Shown here piece by piece: positions 26,795-33,672 of a stretch of 45,504 bases of DNA (position 1 is its first letter; each line of letters starts with the position of its first letter). The stretch is taken from the NCBI GenBank assembly GCA_947455935.1, contig CANGPV010000007.1, forward strand, positions 1-45,504. The letters run 5' to 3'. The DNA is from Comamonadaceae bacterium (GTDB taxonomy: Bacteria > Pseudomonadota > Gammaproteobacteria > Burkholderiales > Burkholderiaceae_C). The notes below the pieces were generated by a model, which saw only the letters and a list, made by a program, of their open reading frames with translations, did no database searches and was not told the DNA's origin. Made by a program: the position numbers and the translations under genes.

Positions 26795-27585
26795 ACAGCT
26801 TCTTTCAATTGTTTTTGGTCTGGGGTGTTTTGTTGGTGTTTTTGCTGGTTTTGTACGTGATCGACAAAGTCAACGTCATCTACCAAGGTTATTCCCGCAC
26901 CGAAGTACCCGCTACCTATGACGATGGACTGTTTGGCGAATTGGCTGGCAAAACCCTGTGGGATGCCATGAGCGGCATCCCTTTGCCTGGCGTGGACGCC
27001 AAGCATGTGTCTGACCTGAAACCGCATTACGAACCCATCTTGCGCCAGCACATTGAACAAGTGTTCATGGAAGGCTATAGCCATGGCAAAGCCGCTACCG
27101 TGGGCGTGCCCACCAACAACCGCCAAGTGCCCACGCCGCGTGGTTCGGTCGTGTCATGGTTACCCATGCACCATTTGGCCAGTTTGTACCAAGCCGGCGT
27201 CGACTTCGCCACCAGCAAGCCCGATGACGTGTTGCGCATTCAGCAGTCGCTGGACCAAGTCACCGGCATGATTTACGCCCGTATTGGCCTAGGCTTGGGT
27301 GAACCCTATTCCGCGACTTTGTTGATTCACCCTGTTTCAGCGGAAGAAGATGCCATGTTGCCACCCGCCGAGGATGAGCCTGCCGCCAAAACGCCCGCAA
27401 ATGCTGCGCCAACTCTGCCTTCAGTGGCCTTGGCTGCTGCACCTGCGCCCATGGGTGAGGTTTTAGAGCCCGATTTGTCGCAACTCAACAGCAACCGCCA
27501 AGCAACAGATTTGCAAGAAGAAGCCATGGATATGGCTGTTTCCGAAACCACAAGCGAGGAAAAGGCGGTGCCCGTTGCTGCCTGA
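26791..27585 (+). CDS. unknown membrane-anchored protein in the flhA-fliA operon
   Basis: I do not recognise this 264-residue protein. It starts with one membrane segment (FFQLFLVWGVLLVFLLVLYVI, residues 4-24). A soluble domain of about 150 residues follows, with segments DAMSGIPLPGVDAKHVSDLK, YEPILRQHIEQVFMEG and IYARIGLGLGEPYS. The last 90 residues are an Ala/Pro/Glu-rich tail. The start overlaps the fliA stop (ATGA), so it is coupled to flagellar regulation. A sigma-28 promoter starts 2 bases after its stop. It could be a motor- or cell-pole-associated factor, but no function is claimed. Confidence 0.85.
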   Translation: MNSFFQLFLVWGVLLVFLLVLYVIDKVNVIYQGYSRTEVPATYDDGLFGELAGKTLWDAMSGIPLPGVDAKHVSDLKPHYEPILRQHIEQVFMEGYSHGKAATVGVPTNNRQVPTPRGSVVSWLPMHHLASLYQAGVDFATSKPDDVLRIQQSLDQVTGMIYARIGLGLGEPYSATLLIHPVSAEEDAMLPPAEDEPAAKTPANAAPTLPSVALAAAPAPMGEVLEPDLSQLNSNRQATDLQEEAMDMAVSETTSEEKAVPVAA

Positions 27586-27587
27586 TC

Positions 27588-27614
27588 TCAAGTTCACCCA
27601 CATGGCGCCGATAC
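27588..27614 (+). promoter_or_regulatory. sigma-28 promoter for fliS-motA-motB
   Basis: TCAA (27588-27591), exactly 15 bases, then GCCGATAC (27607-27614) match the FliA consensus TAAA-N15-GCCGATAA. The same TCAA-N15-GCCGATAC appears upstream of flgM. It lies 37 bases before the fliS start. No separate promoter is evident before motA. Confidence 0.8.
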
Positions 27615-27651
27615 ATGCATGGTCAACGATTGAATACAGGAGAACTTGATC

Positions 27652-28074
27652 ATGCGAGCCAATTCCAGAGCCATTGAAAGTTACGGCGACGTCAAGGTAA
27701 CAACTGGCGTGTCTAAAGCCAACAATGTCGAACTCATTCAAATGCTGTTTGACGGCTTAATTGAAAGCTTGGCTACCACCAAAGGCCATATCCAGCACAA
27801 CAATATCGCTGAAAAAGGCAAATCGATTGCCCGCGCCAGCCGCATCGTGTTGGGCCTGCAGGGTGCCTTGGATTTCGACAAAGGCGGTGAGCTCGCTGGC
27901 AATTTGAACGAACTTTATAACTACATCACGCGCCGTTTGCTGCATGTGAATGCGCGTAATGATTTGGCGGCTTTGGACGAAATCCATGGCCTGATGACTG
28001 AAATTCGGGGTGCATGGGAATCCGTGCCTGCGTTGATCCCTCGAACAGCCCCTAGCCGGGAATTTGTTAATTGA
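27652..28074 (+). CDS. fliS: FliS-type flagellin export chaperone
   Basis: The 140-residue all-helical protein contains FliS hallmarks YGDVKVTTGVSKANNVELIQMLFDGLIESL near the start and LQGALDFDKGGELAGNLNELYNYITRRLLHVN in the middle. It binds the flagellin C-terminus before export. The start is ATG 27652, with an AGGAGA site 8 bases upstream. fliC and fliD, the usual neighbours, are not in the window. A weak AT-rich inverted repeat lies after the stop, before motA. Confidence 0.9.
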   Translation: MRANSRAIESYGDVKVTTGVSKANNVELIQMLFDGLIESLATTKGHIQHNNIAEKGKSIARASRIVLGLQGALDFDKGGELAGNLNELYNYITRRLLHVNARNDLAALDEIHGLMTEIRGAWESVPALIPRTAPSREFVN

Positions 28075-28110
28075 TAAATAAGTCTGCTTAAGTCGACAAA
28101 TTTATCAGTT
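28069..28110. repeat. AT-rich inverted repeat at the fliS-motA junction
   Basis: Eleven-base arms with one mismatch (28069-28079 and 28100-28110, TGATAAAT / ATTTATCA core) cover the fliS stop and the following bases. The stem is weak and no U-tract follows. It may modulate readthrough from fliS to motA, or mean nothing. Confidence 0.3.
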
Positions 28111-28181
28111 AATCTAGGGGAAGTTTGACGAGGCATGTTGGCGCGTTGTGCGTCAGCATGCTTTAACACTTGGAGCTTGCA

Positions 28182-29042
28182 ATGGCAGCAGTAGGTTTAG
28201 TCATATTGATGATCGCCGTGTTCGGTGTGTTCGTCGCCCACGGTGGTGATTTGACGCCTGTGATCAAGGCCGCGCCTTGGGAATTTGCCCAGATTTTTGG
28301 CGCGGCTGTGGCTGCCGGTTTGATCAGTAACAGCGGTGCCACGGTAGGCACGGGTTTCGGTGCCGTGGGCAAAGTGTTCAAGGGCCCCAAATACCATAAG
28401 GACGATTATTTGGCGATCATTTTGGTGGTCTCCAAGATACTGAAAACCCTCAAAGCCGAAGGTGCTGTGGCTTTGGAGCCGCACATTGAAAACCCTGAGT
28501 CCAGCGCGATCTTTGCCGAGTACCCCCCCTTGTTGCAAGACCACGCTTTGCTCGACATGATTTGCGACACCATCCGTTTGATGGTGGTGTCATCAGGCAA
28601 CTTAAGCCCTTATGCGGTCGAAGACGTGATGACCGCTTCCATCAAAAACCACCATCACCACGAGATGCTGAACGCCGCTTTTTGGTCCAGCATGGAGGGT
28701 GCCTTGCCTGCGCTGGGTATTGTGGCTTGCGTGTTGGGTGTGGTGAAAACCATGGGTGCGATTGACCAACCTCCGCCTGTACTGGGTGCGTTGATTGGTT
28801 CTGCGCTGGTGGGTACCTTCATGGGTGTGTTGTTGGCTTACGGTGTGGCCGGTCCTTTTGCGGTGCGTATCGCGCAGGTGATCGACGAAGACGGCGAAGT
28901 CTTCAAATGCGTGCAACAACTCATCGTCGCCAATTTGCATGGTCACCCCATGCCCTTGGTCATCGAGGCCGCCAGGTCCGTGATCAATCACCATAACAAG
29001 CCGTCGTTTGGAGAAATCTTTGACGGTATGCGAGGCAAATAA
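28182..29042 (+). CDS. motA: MotA, flagellar stator protein
   Basis: The 286-residue protein reads from ATG 28182 (GGAG seven bases upstream; a TTG four codons earlier is less likely). Four membrane segments and a large cytoplasmic loop are present. The loop carries the charged torque-generating part KILKTLKAEGAVALEPHIENP. The conserved prolines of the channel helices lie in ALPALGIVACVLGVVKTMG and AYGVAGPFAVRI. It forms the ion channel of the stator with MotB. The length fits the longer MotA type. Ion specificity (proton or sodium) cannot be read safely. motB follows after 2 bases. Confidence 0.95.
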   Translation: MAAVGLVILMIAVFGVFVAHGGDLTPVIKAAPWEFAQIFGAAVAAGLISNSGATVGTGFGAVGKVFKGPKYHKDDYLAIILVVSKILKTLKAEGAVALEPHIENPESSAIFAEYPPLLQDHALLDMICDTIRLMVVSSGNLSPYAVEDVMTASIKNHHHHEMLNAAFWSSMEGALPALGIVACVLGVVKTMGAIDQPPPVLGALIGSALVGTFMGVLLAYGVAGPFAVRIAQVIDEDGEVFKCVQQLIVANLHGHPMPLVIEAARSVINHHNKPSFGEIFDGMRGK

Positions 29043-29044
29043 GC

Positions 29045-30115
29045 ATGGCTGAAGAAGCTGTCGCCGAAGCCGAAGTAGACGCAGACGCGCCTGCCGAAGC
29101 AGCGCCTGAAGCGCCTGCTGCCGCACCGGGTGCGGAGGCGCTCGCGCCGGTCATCATCATCAAGAAAATTGAAGATGGCCACGGCGGTGCCCACGGTGGC
29201 GCTTGGAAGATTGCGCTGGCGGACATGATGACCGCCATGATGGCCTTCTTTTTGTTGATGTGGTTGCTCGGAGCGTCTAACGCCGACCAACGCAAAAGCA
29301 TTGCCGACTATTTCAAACCCACGTCCCACAGCTTGACCCCTGTCGGTCAACTGGCAGGCTCTAACGGTGTGTTGGGCGGACGCTCCATCATCGACCCCGA
29401 TGCCTTTCCTTATGGCTCACGTCAAACCGGTTTGCTCGAGCGCTTGACACCCAAATCCGAGGGAGGCCCCAACCCAGATACCGACCCAGGACCCGAAAAT
29501 GAAAACGAAGCCAAAGATCCGTCCAAAGGCGGCAAAGGCGAAGGCCTAGGCTCAGGTCAGGGTGGTCAAGGTGAGGGTGGCTCTGACCCTGAAAAAATGA
29601 GCAAAGCCGAACGTAAAGCCGCGGCCGAGCAAGAAGACAAAGAGAACTTTGAAAAGCTTGAAAAAGAGCTCAAAGAAAAATTGTCTGAAAACAAAAAATT
29701 TGAAAGCCTGAAAGACAAAGTGGCGATCAGCCGCGACAAAGATGGCTTGCGTATCGAAATCATCGACAACGCCGACTTTGCGATGTTCCCCAGCGGTGGC
29801 GTGGGCATGCAAGGCAAGGCGGCAGCGCTGATTGGTGAAGTGGCCGCTTCTTTGGGTGGCATGCCCAACCAAGTTGCGATTCGCGGTCATACCGACGCCG
29901 TGCCCTTCCAAAATCCCGATGGCAAGAACAACTGGTCGTTGTCGGCAGAACGTGCCGAAGCCACACGTCAAATCTTGCAGAAAAAGGGCATCAAGGAAGA
30001 GCGCTTCAAACGCATCGAGGGCGTGGCTGATACCGATCCGTTCAACCCCAAGGACAAGTTCGATCCGCGTAACCGCCGCATGAGCATTACCGTGCTCAAC
30101 CAAGACCCGAAATAA
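29045..30115 (+). CDS. motB: MotB, stator protein with extended acidic N-terminus
   Basis: The protein has 356 residues. The membrane helix contains the ion-binding Asp60 in WKIALADMMTAMMAFFLLMWL. An OmpA-type peptidoglycan-binding domain is at the C-terminus (VAIRGHTDAVPF, NWSLSAERAEATRQ, DKFDPRNRRMSI). Between them is a long Gly/Glu/Lys-rich linker (about 140-215). The first 35 residues are an Ala/Glu/Asp/Pro tail not seen in typical MotB, which usually begins near VIIIKKI. It is preceded by a GAGG ribosome site and motA, so the start at 29045 is likely true. It is convergent with the regulator gene, 3 bases apart. Confidence 0.95.
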   Translation: MAEEAVAEAEVDADAPAEAAPEAPAAAPGAEALAPVIIIKKIEDGHGGAHGGAWKIALADMMTAMMAFFLLMWLLGASNADQRKSIADYFKPTSHSLTPVGQLAGSNGVLGGRSIIDPDAFPYGSRQTGLLERLTPKSEGGPNPDTDPGPENENEAKDPSKGGKGEGLGSGQGGQGEGGSDPEKMSKAERKAAAEQEDKENFEKLEKELKEKLSENKKFESLKDKVAISRDKDGLRIEIIDNADFAMFPSGGVGMQGKAAALIGEVAASLGGMPNQVAIRGHTDAVPFQNPDGKNNWSLSAERAEATRQILQKKGIKEERFKRIEGVADTDPFNPKDKFDPRNRRMSITVLNQDPK

Positions 30116-30118
30116 AGC

Positions 30119-31234
30119 TCAGGCGGTGCGCAGGTCGTATTTGTTGATCTTCTCGATCAAGGTGGTGCGCTGCAGGTTTAAGAGCTTGGCGGTGCGTGAC
30201 ACATTGCCTTGCGAACGCTCCAAAGCTTGCTCGATGATGTTGCGCTCAATTTCCGCCAAGCGGTCTTTGAGTGACATTCCTTCGGGTGGCAAATGCGGCA
30301 TGCCTTGCGCCAGCATGATGATGCTCTCCACCTCGTTGTCTTGCGGTTCGGGTTGATCCACCAAACTGGCCGATTCGTTCATTTCAGCCAACACCTCGGG
30401 CGGTGGCGTCATGTCTTGCGAGATGCATGGCCCCATTTGCAACAGCATGCTTTCTTGCACCGGCACCAAGCCCTTGGGCAGCAAGCTAGGTGGAATCGAG
30501 CGAATGTCTAACTCTTGGCCCGCATACAAGGTGCTGAAGCGGTCCATCAAATTGGTGAGTTCACGCACATTGCCAGGCCATGCGTAGTTGACCAAAGCAT
30601 TTAAGAAATCAGGGTTGAAGCGAATCACACCGGATTGAGGTGATTTGTAATGCGCAGCGTAAAAATTCAGCAATTCAGGAATGTCTTGGGGGCGTTCGCG
30701 CAAGGGGGGGGTGACCACAGGCAAGACATTAAGCCGATAGTACAAATCTTCACGAAAGCGTCCGGCTTGAATTTCTGCTTCTAAATCACGGTGTGTGGCG
30801 GCAATGACACGAACATCGATGGGAATTTGCCGCGTCGACCCCACGGGGTCGATCACCCGTTCTTGCAACACACGCAGCAATTTAACCTGCATGTCCAAGG
30901 ACATGTCGCCAATTTCATCCAAAAAGATGGTGCCGCCGTGGGCTAACTCGAAGCGGCCAATGCGATCGGCCACCGCTCCCGTGAAGGAGCCTTTGCGGTG
31001 ACCAAAGAGTTCACTTTCCAATAACTCTTTGGGGATAGCCGAGCAATTTATAGGTACAAAAGTTCCACCCAAGCGGTCAGATTGCTCATGCAAAGCCCTT
31101 GCGATCAACTCTTTGCCCGTGCCACTTTCTCCTGTGATCAAGACAGTGGCGGCAGAGTTGGCGATGGTGGCGATCAGGCGGCGCAGGGCTTGCGCGATCG
31201 GGCTGGTACCGATGAAATGGGAGGGTTGCTTCAT
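30119..31234 (-). CDS. FleQ-like sigma-54 activator lacking an N-terminal sensory domain
   Basis: The protein has 371 residues from ATG 31234 (MKQPSHFIGTSP). It starts directly with the AAA+ domain: Walker A GESGTGKE (residues 35-42), the sigma-54 contact loop GSFTGA (82-87, GAFTGA in most), Walker B GTIFLDEIGD (101-110) and the sensor region REDLYYRLNVLP. After a linker of about 90 residues comes a Fis-type helix-turn-helix (NVSRTAKLLNLQRTTLIEK), very like FleQ and FlrA. No receiver or FleQ N-domain is present. It is the likely activator of the sigma-54 promoters at flgB, flhA, flgA and perhaps fliK. FlhG, which inhibits FleQ in Pseudomonas, is also encoded here. Confidence 0.9.
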   Translation of the reverse strand: MKQPSHFIGTSPIAQALRRLIATIANSAATVLITGESGTGKELIARALHEQSDRLGGTFVPINCSAIPKELLESELFGHRKGSFTGAVADRIGRFELAHGGTIFLDEIGDMSLDMQVKLLRVLQERVIDPVGSTRQIPIDVRVIAATHRDLEAEIQAGRFREDLYYRLNVLPVVTPPLRERPQDIPELLNFYAAHYKSPQSGVIRFNPDFLNALVNYAWPGNVRELTNLMDRFSTLYAGQELDIRSIPPSLLPKGLVPVQESMLLQMGPCISQDMTPPPEVLAEMNESASLVDQPEPQDNEVESIIMLAQGMPHLPPEGMSLKDRLAEIERNIIEQALERSQGNVSRTAKLLNLQRTTLIEKINKYDLRTA

Positions 31235-31261
31235 GCTTGGCAAGATTGTGACGCATGGGGT

Positions 31262-31288
31262 GAATACGACAAGTCGTCAAAAGTATTC
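31262..31288. promoter_or_regulatory. nested inverted repeat between regulator and flgP genes
   Basis: GAATAC (31262-31267) and GTATTC (31283-31288) form six-base arms around an inner CGAC-AA-GTCG repeat (31267-31276). It lies in the divergent gap just upstream of the FleQ-like gene and before the sigma-28 promoter of flgP. It could be an operator, for example for autoregulation. The assignment is inference. Confidence 0.4.
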
Positions 31289-31310
31289 CCCCGAAAACAA
31301 AGAAAGACCT

Positions 31311-31337
31311 TAAAGAACCGCCACTGTGCGCCGATTC
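31311..31337 (+). promoter_or_regulatory. sigma-28 promoter for the flgP-flgT group
   Basis: TAAA (31311-31314), exactly 15 bases, then GCCGATTC (31330-31337) match the FliA consensus with one or two differences. It is 30 bases upstream of the flgP-like start codon. It indicates late flagellar expression of this gene group. Confidence 0.78.
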
Positions 31338-31367
31338 ATAGCTTGTACCCATTCAGAGGAACTTACC

Positions 31368-31910
31368 ATGATGTACCGAATTGCTCTCGCTGCTGCCGCA
31401 CTGTCAGGTTTGACGGCTTGCGAAACCATTCATAGCTTGTCTGCCCCCGTGCAGGCACCTGTGGTGGCCATTGCTGCTCCAGCAGGTGTGGCTTCGCCCA
31501 AAGCTGCGCCAACGGTAGCCCCCGAACCCGCACCTGTTTCCATGATCACCCCGATGATGGAAAAGCGTGAAACCTTTGTGGCCACTGGCTATGCCGTCAT
31601 CAGCATCCAAAATCACAAAAACCCTGCACAACAGCGTTTGTTGGCGATCCGTGCTTCCAAGCTCGACGCTTACCGCGCTTTGACCGAACAGGTCTATGGT
31701 CAACAAATGGATGCCAGCACCACCGTGGCTGATATGACAGTGATGAACGACACCTTCCGTGCCCGTGTGGAAGGCGTGATCTACGGCGCCAATTTGGTGA
31801 GCATTACCCCCATCGGTGACGACACCTATGAAACCACTTTGTCGTTAGACCGCAATGCGGTGCAAGACTTGCGTACCCTGTACCTGACCCAAATCGCTGC
31901 TCGCCGTTAA
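31368..31910 (+). CDS. flgP: LPP20-type lipoprotein, FlgP-like
   Basis: The 180-residue protein has a lipoprotein signal; the lipobox is LTAC with Cys18. An Ala/Pro spacer follows, then an LPP20 domain (VATGYAVISIQNHKNPAQQRLLAIRASKLDAYRALTEQVYG and TFRARVEGVIYGANLVSITP). FlgP-type LPP20 lipoproteins form outer-membrane-associated rings of the flagellar motor in Vibrio and Campylobacter. The start is at the first ATG of ATGATG, with AGAGGA upstream. The flgT-like gene follows after 26 bases. The flgP name rests on fold and context, so it is moderately sure. Confidence 0.78.
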   Translation: MMYRIALAAAALSGLTACETIHSLSAPVQAPVVAIAAPAGVASPKAAPTVAPEPAPVSMITPMMEKRETFVATGYAVISIQNHKNPAQQRLLAIRASKLDAYRALTEQVYGQQMDASTTVADMTVMNDTFRARVEGVIYGANLVSITPIGDDTYETTLSLDRNAVQDLRTLYLTQIAARR

Positions 31911-31936
31911 CTCTTTAGCTTCGGACACACACGGCC

Positions 31937-33013
31937 ATGCGCACACGTTCATTCGCTCTAAGCTTGACATCGCTGCTGCTGGCCAGCGCATCGCTCACCT
32001 CGGTGTGCGCACAGTCGCTGAGCGCCGAAGAGCGCTTGGACGCCATTCGTCAGTCGCTGGTACAGCGCTCGCTCGAAGGTCCAACCCAGGTGCGTTCCAC
32101 CCAATGGATCGATGGCAATGGCGCATTGCGCGAGAGCAACAGCTTTGTCACCGGCATGGAAGTGCGCGGTGTGCGCATCCTGGCCTATGGCCGCGACATG
32201 GACAAACAGCCCAGTGCCAGCGGCATGCAAATGGACGGCAAAACCGCTTTGGCACCTACCTGTGTGTCCCCCGCCGTGGATGGCGCGGTCTGGCATCAAC
32301 TGAATTGGGATGTGCGTTACGGTGCACCCATGTCTGCGGGTCGTCGCTTTGAAGCACAGCAAATCGTCCAGCAATTTCGCCAACTTGCTTTCAGTGCTTC
32401 TCACCACGCCAAGTCTTGGCGAGTGAGCGAGCGCAAACTTCCTGCTGACGGCTACGAGCAATTGCTGGTCGGCCAAGGCGAGCAACATGTGCCTTGGGTG
32501 CTGCGCCTCACCGTTGCGCCCAGCATAGACTCTTATGTGGTGACGAATATTTACGACGTGACCTGGGAGTTGATCGGTCGCGGCGCAGGCCAAGACCCCG
32601 CCTTCCGTGGCACCCAACAAATCAGCGTCGATATACCTACCACGGTGGGTATCGAGTCCAAGCCTTTGCCGCCTGTGGTGGTCGCGCAAATCCAAGCCAG
32701 CCTGCAAAGCTTTCAAGAAGGCATGGAAAAAGTTTTGTCTTGCAAAGTGCCGCAGTTTCAGGTGGTGAATGTGTATGCCGGTGGCAGCGTGCGTATTGCT
32801 GGCGGTGCGGCCAGTGGCATACGCGTAGGCAGCCAAATGGTGCTGGCTGATCGCCACAAATTGCCGCTGCGCGCCCTTGAGCCCCGCGCTTTGGAGCGCC
32901 TTGCCATCGCTGAGGTCGTATCGGTGAGCGATTATTATGCGGAGCTCAAGCTCACCGCAGGAACCAAATTTCCCGCCAATGCGCAATGGGTTGCCATTCC
33001 GCATACACCTTGA
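31937..33013 (+). CDS. flgT: FlgT-like exported flagellar assembly protein
   Basis: The 358-residue secreted protein has a clear signal peptide (cleavage likely after SVCA near residue 25). The middle part has a strand-rich region (VLRLTVAPSIDSYVVTNIYDVTWELIG). The C-terminal domain (about 273-356) has VYAGGSVRIAGGAASGIRVGSQMVL, matching the glycine-rich barrel seen in Vibrio FlgT, an H-ring protein of the motor. It follows a FlgP-like lipoprotein gene and precedes a LysM gene in a sigma-28 driven group. The similarity was judged by eye, so other export-linked roles remain possible. Confidence 0.6.
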   Translation: MRTRSFALSLTSLLLASASLTSVCAQSLSAEERLDAIRQSLVQRSLEGPTQVRSTQWIDGNGALRESNSFVTGMEVRGVRILAYGRDMDKQPSASGMQMDGKTALAPTCVSPAVDGAVWHQLNWDVRYGAPMSAGRRFEAQQIVQQFRQLAFSASHHAKSWRVSERKLPADGYEQLLVGQGEQHVPWVLRLTVAPSIDSYVVTNIYDVTWELIGRGAGQDPAFRGTQQISVDIPTTVGIESKPLPPVVVAQIQASLQSFQEGMEKVLSCKVPQFQVVNVYAGGSVRIAGGAASGIRVGSQMVLADRHKLPLRALEPRALERLAIAEVVSVSDYYAELKLTAGTKFPANAQWVAIPHTP

Positions 33014-33032
33014 ATATCAGGAGTGATTGACC

Positions 33033-33662
33033 ATGTTTGCCATCCATCAAAACCTTGTCTGCCGTGTGCTTGTGTGCTGCGGCGTGATGGCCTCGGTCGG
33101 TGCCACCGAAGCTCCCCGTCAAGCGCCCCTGGAGTTGCCCAAAGAAATGGTGCCAGCGGACGCGGCTCCTGCCAAAAAACCTTTGGCTAAGCCCATCAGA
33201 CTCGCCAAGGCTGATATACCGCCTGAGTCCACCGGCGTTGCCGTGGCCACGCCTGTCGCTCCCGCGTCCAAGCCTGTGGTCGAAGACATGGCAGCACCTG
33301 TGTGGAAAACCCACACCGTGGTGGCAGGGGACACCTTGGACAAATTGGTTCAAAAATACTATGCCAACAGCCCCCTCAAAGCGGATGTTTTGCGTGACTG
33401 GGTGGTGGTCAACAACCCCAAAGCCTTTACCAAGGCCAACAGCAAAAAACTCCAACCCGGTACGGTGTTGAATTTGGCTGACCAAGCCGAGTTGATCCAA
33501 AAACTCATGCCCAGCAGTGCCGCCAAAGCCAGCATCCAAGTGCCCAACAGTCCTCCTGCCAATCCCTTGCCCGCTCCTGTGGGTGGCGCGGCCTCTCACC
33601 AAGCGGGCAATGTGCAAGCGCTGGTTGAACCCAATAAGCGCAATTGGGTACGCTACCCCTGA
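33033..33662 (+). CDS. exported LysM-domain protein
   Basis: The 209-residue protein reads from ATG 33033 (CAGGAG upstream). A signal peptide covers residues 1-24 or so, followed by a Pro/Ala/Lys linker. A single LysM-like domain spans about 93-153 (THTVVAGDTLDKLVQKYY ... VVVNNPKAFTKANSKKLQPGTVLNL), reminiscent of the FimV LysM. The tail is Pro-rich. It should bind peptidoglycan in the periplasm. Being in the flgP-flgT group, it may help anchor the motor to the wall, but this is inference. Confidence 0.78.
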   Translation: MFAIHQNLVCRVLVCCGVMASVGATEAPRQAPLELPKEMVPADAAPAKKPLAKPIRLAKADIPPESTGVAVATPVAPASKPVVEDMAAPVWKTHTVVAGDTLDKLVQKYYANSPLKADVLRDWVVVNNPKAFTKANSKKLQPGTVLNLADQAELIQKLMPSSAAKASIQVPNSPPANPLPAPVGGAASHQAGNVQALVEPNKRNWVRYP

Positions 33663-33672
33663 TCACTCACCG

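Noticed and set aside
28075-28181. Sigma-28 or sigma-54 promoter directly in front of motA
   Set aside because: No GCCGAT or GG-N10-GC pair with proper spacing was found in this gap; TTGGCGCGTTGTGC has wrong spacing.
31958-33004. 348-codon minus-strand open frame opposite the flgT-like gene
   Set aside because: It is antisense to a gene with signal peptide, operon context and promoter; the composition (His/Gln/Arg-rich) is typical of a shadow frame.
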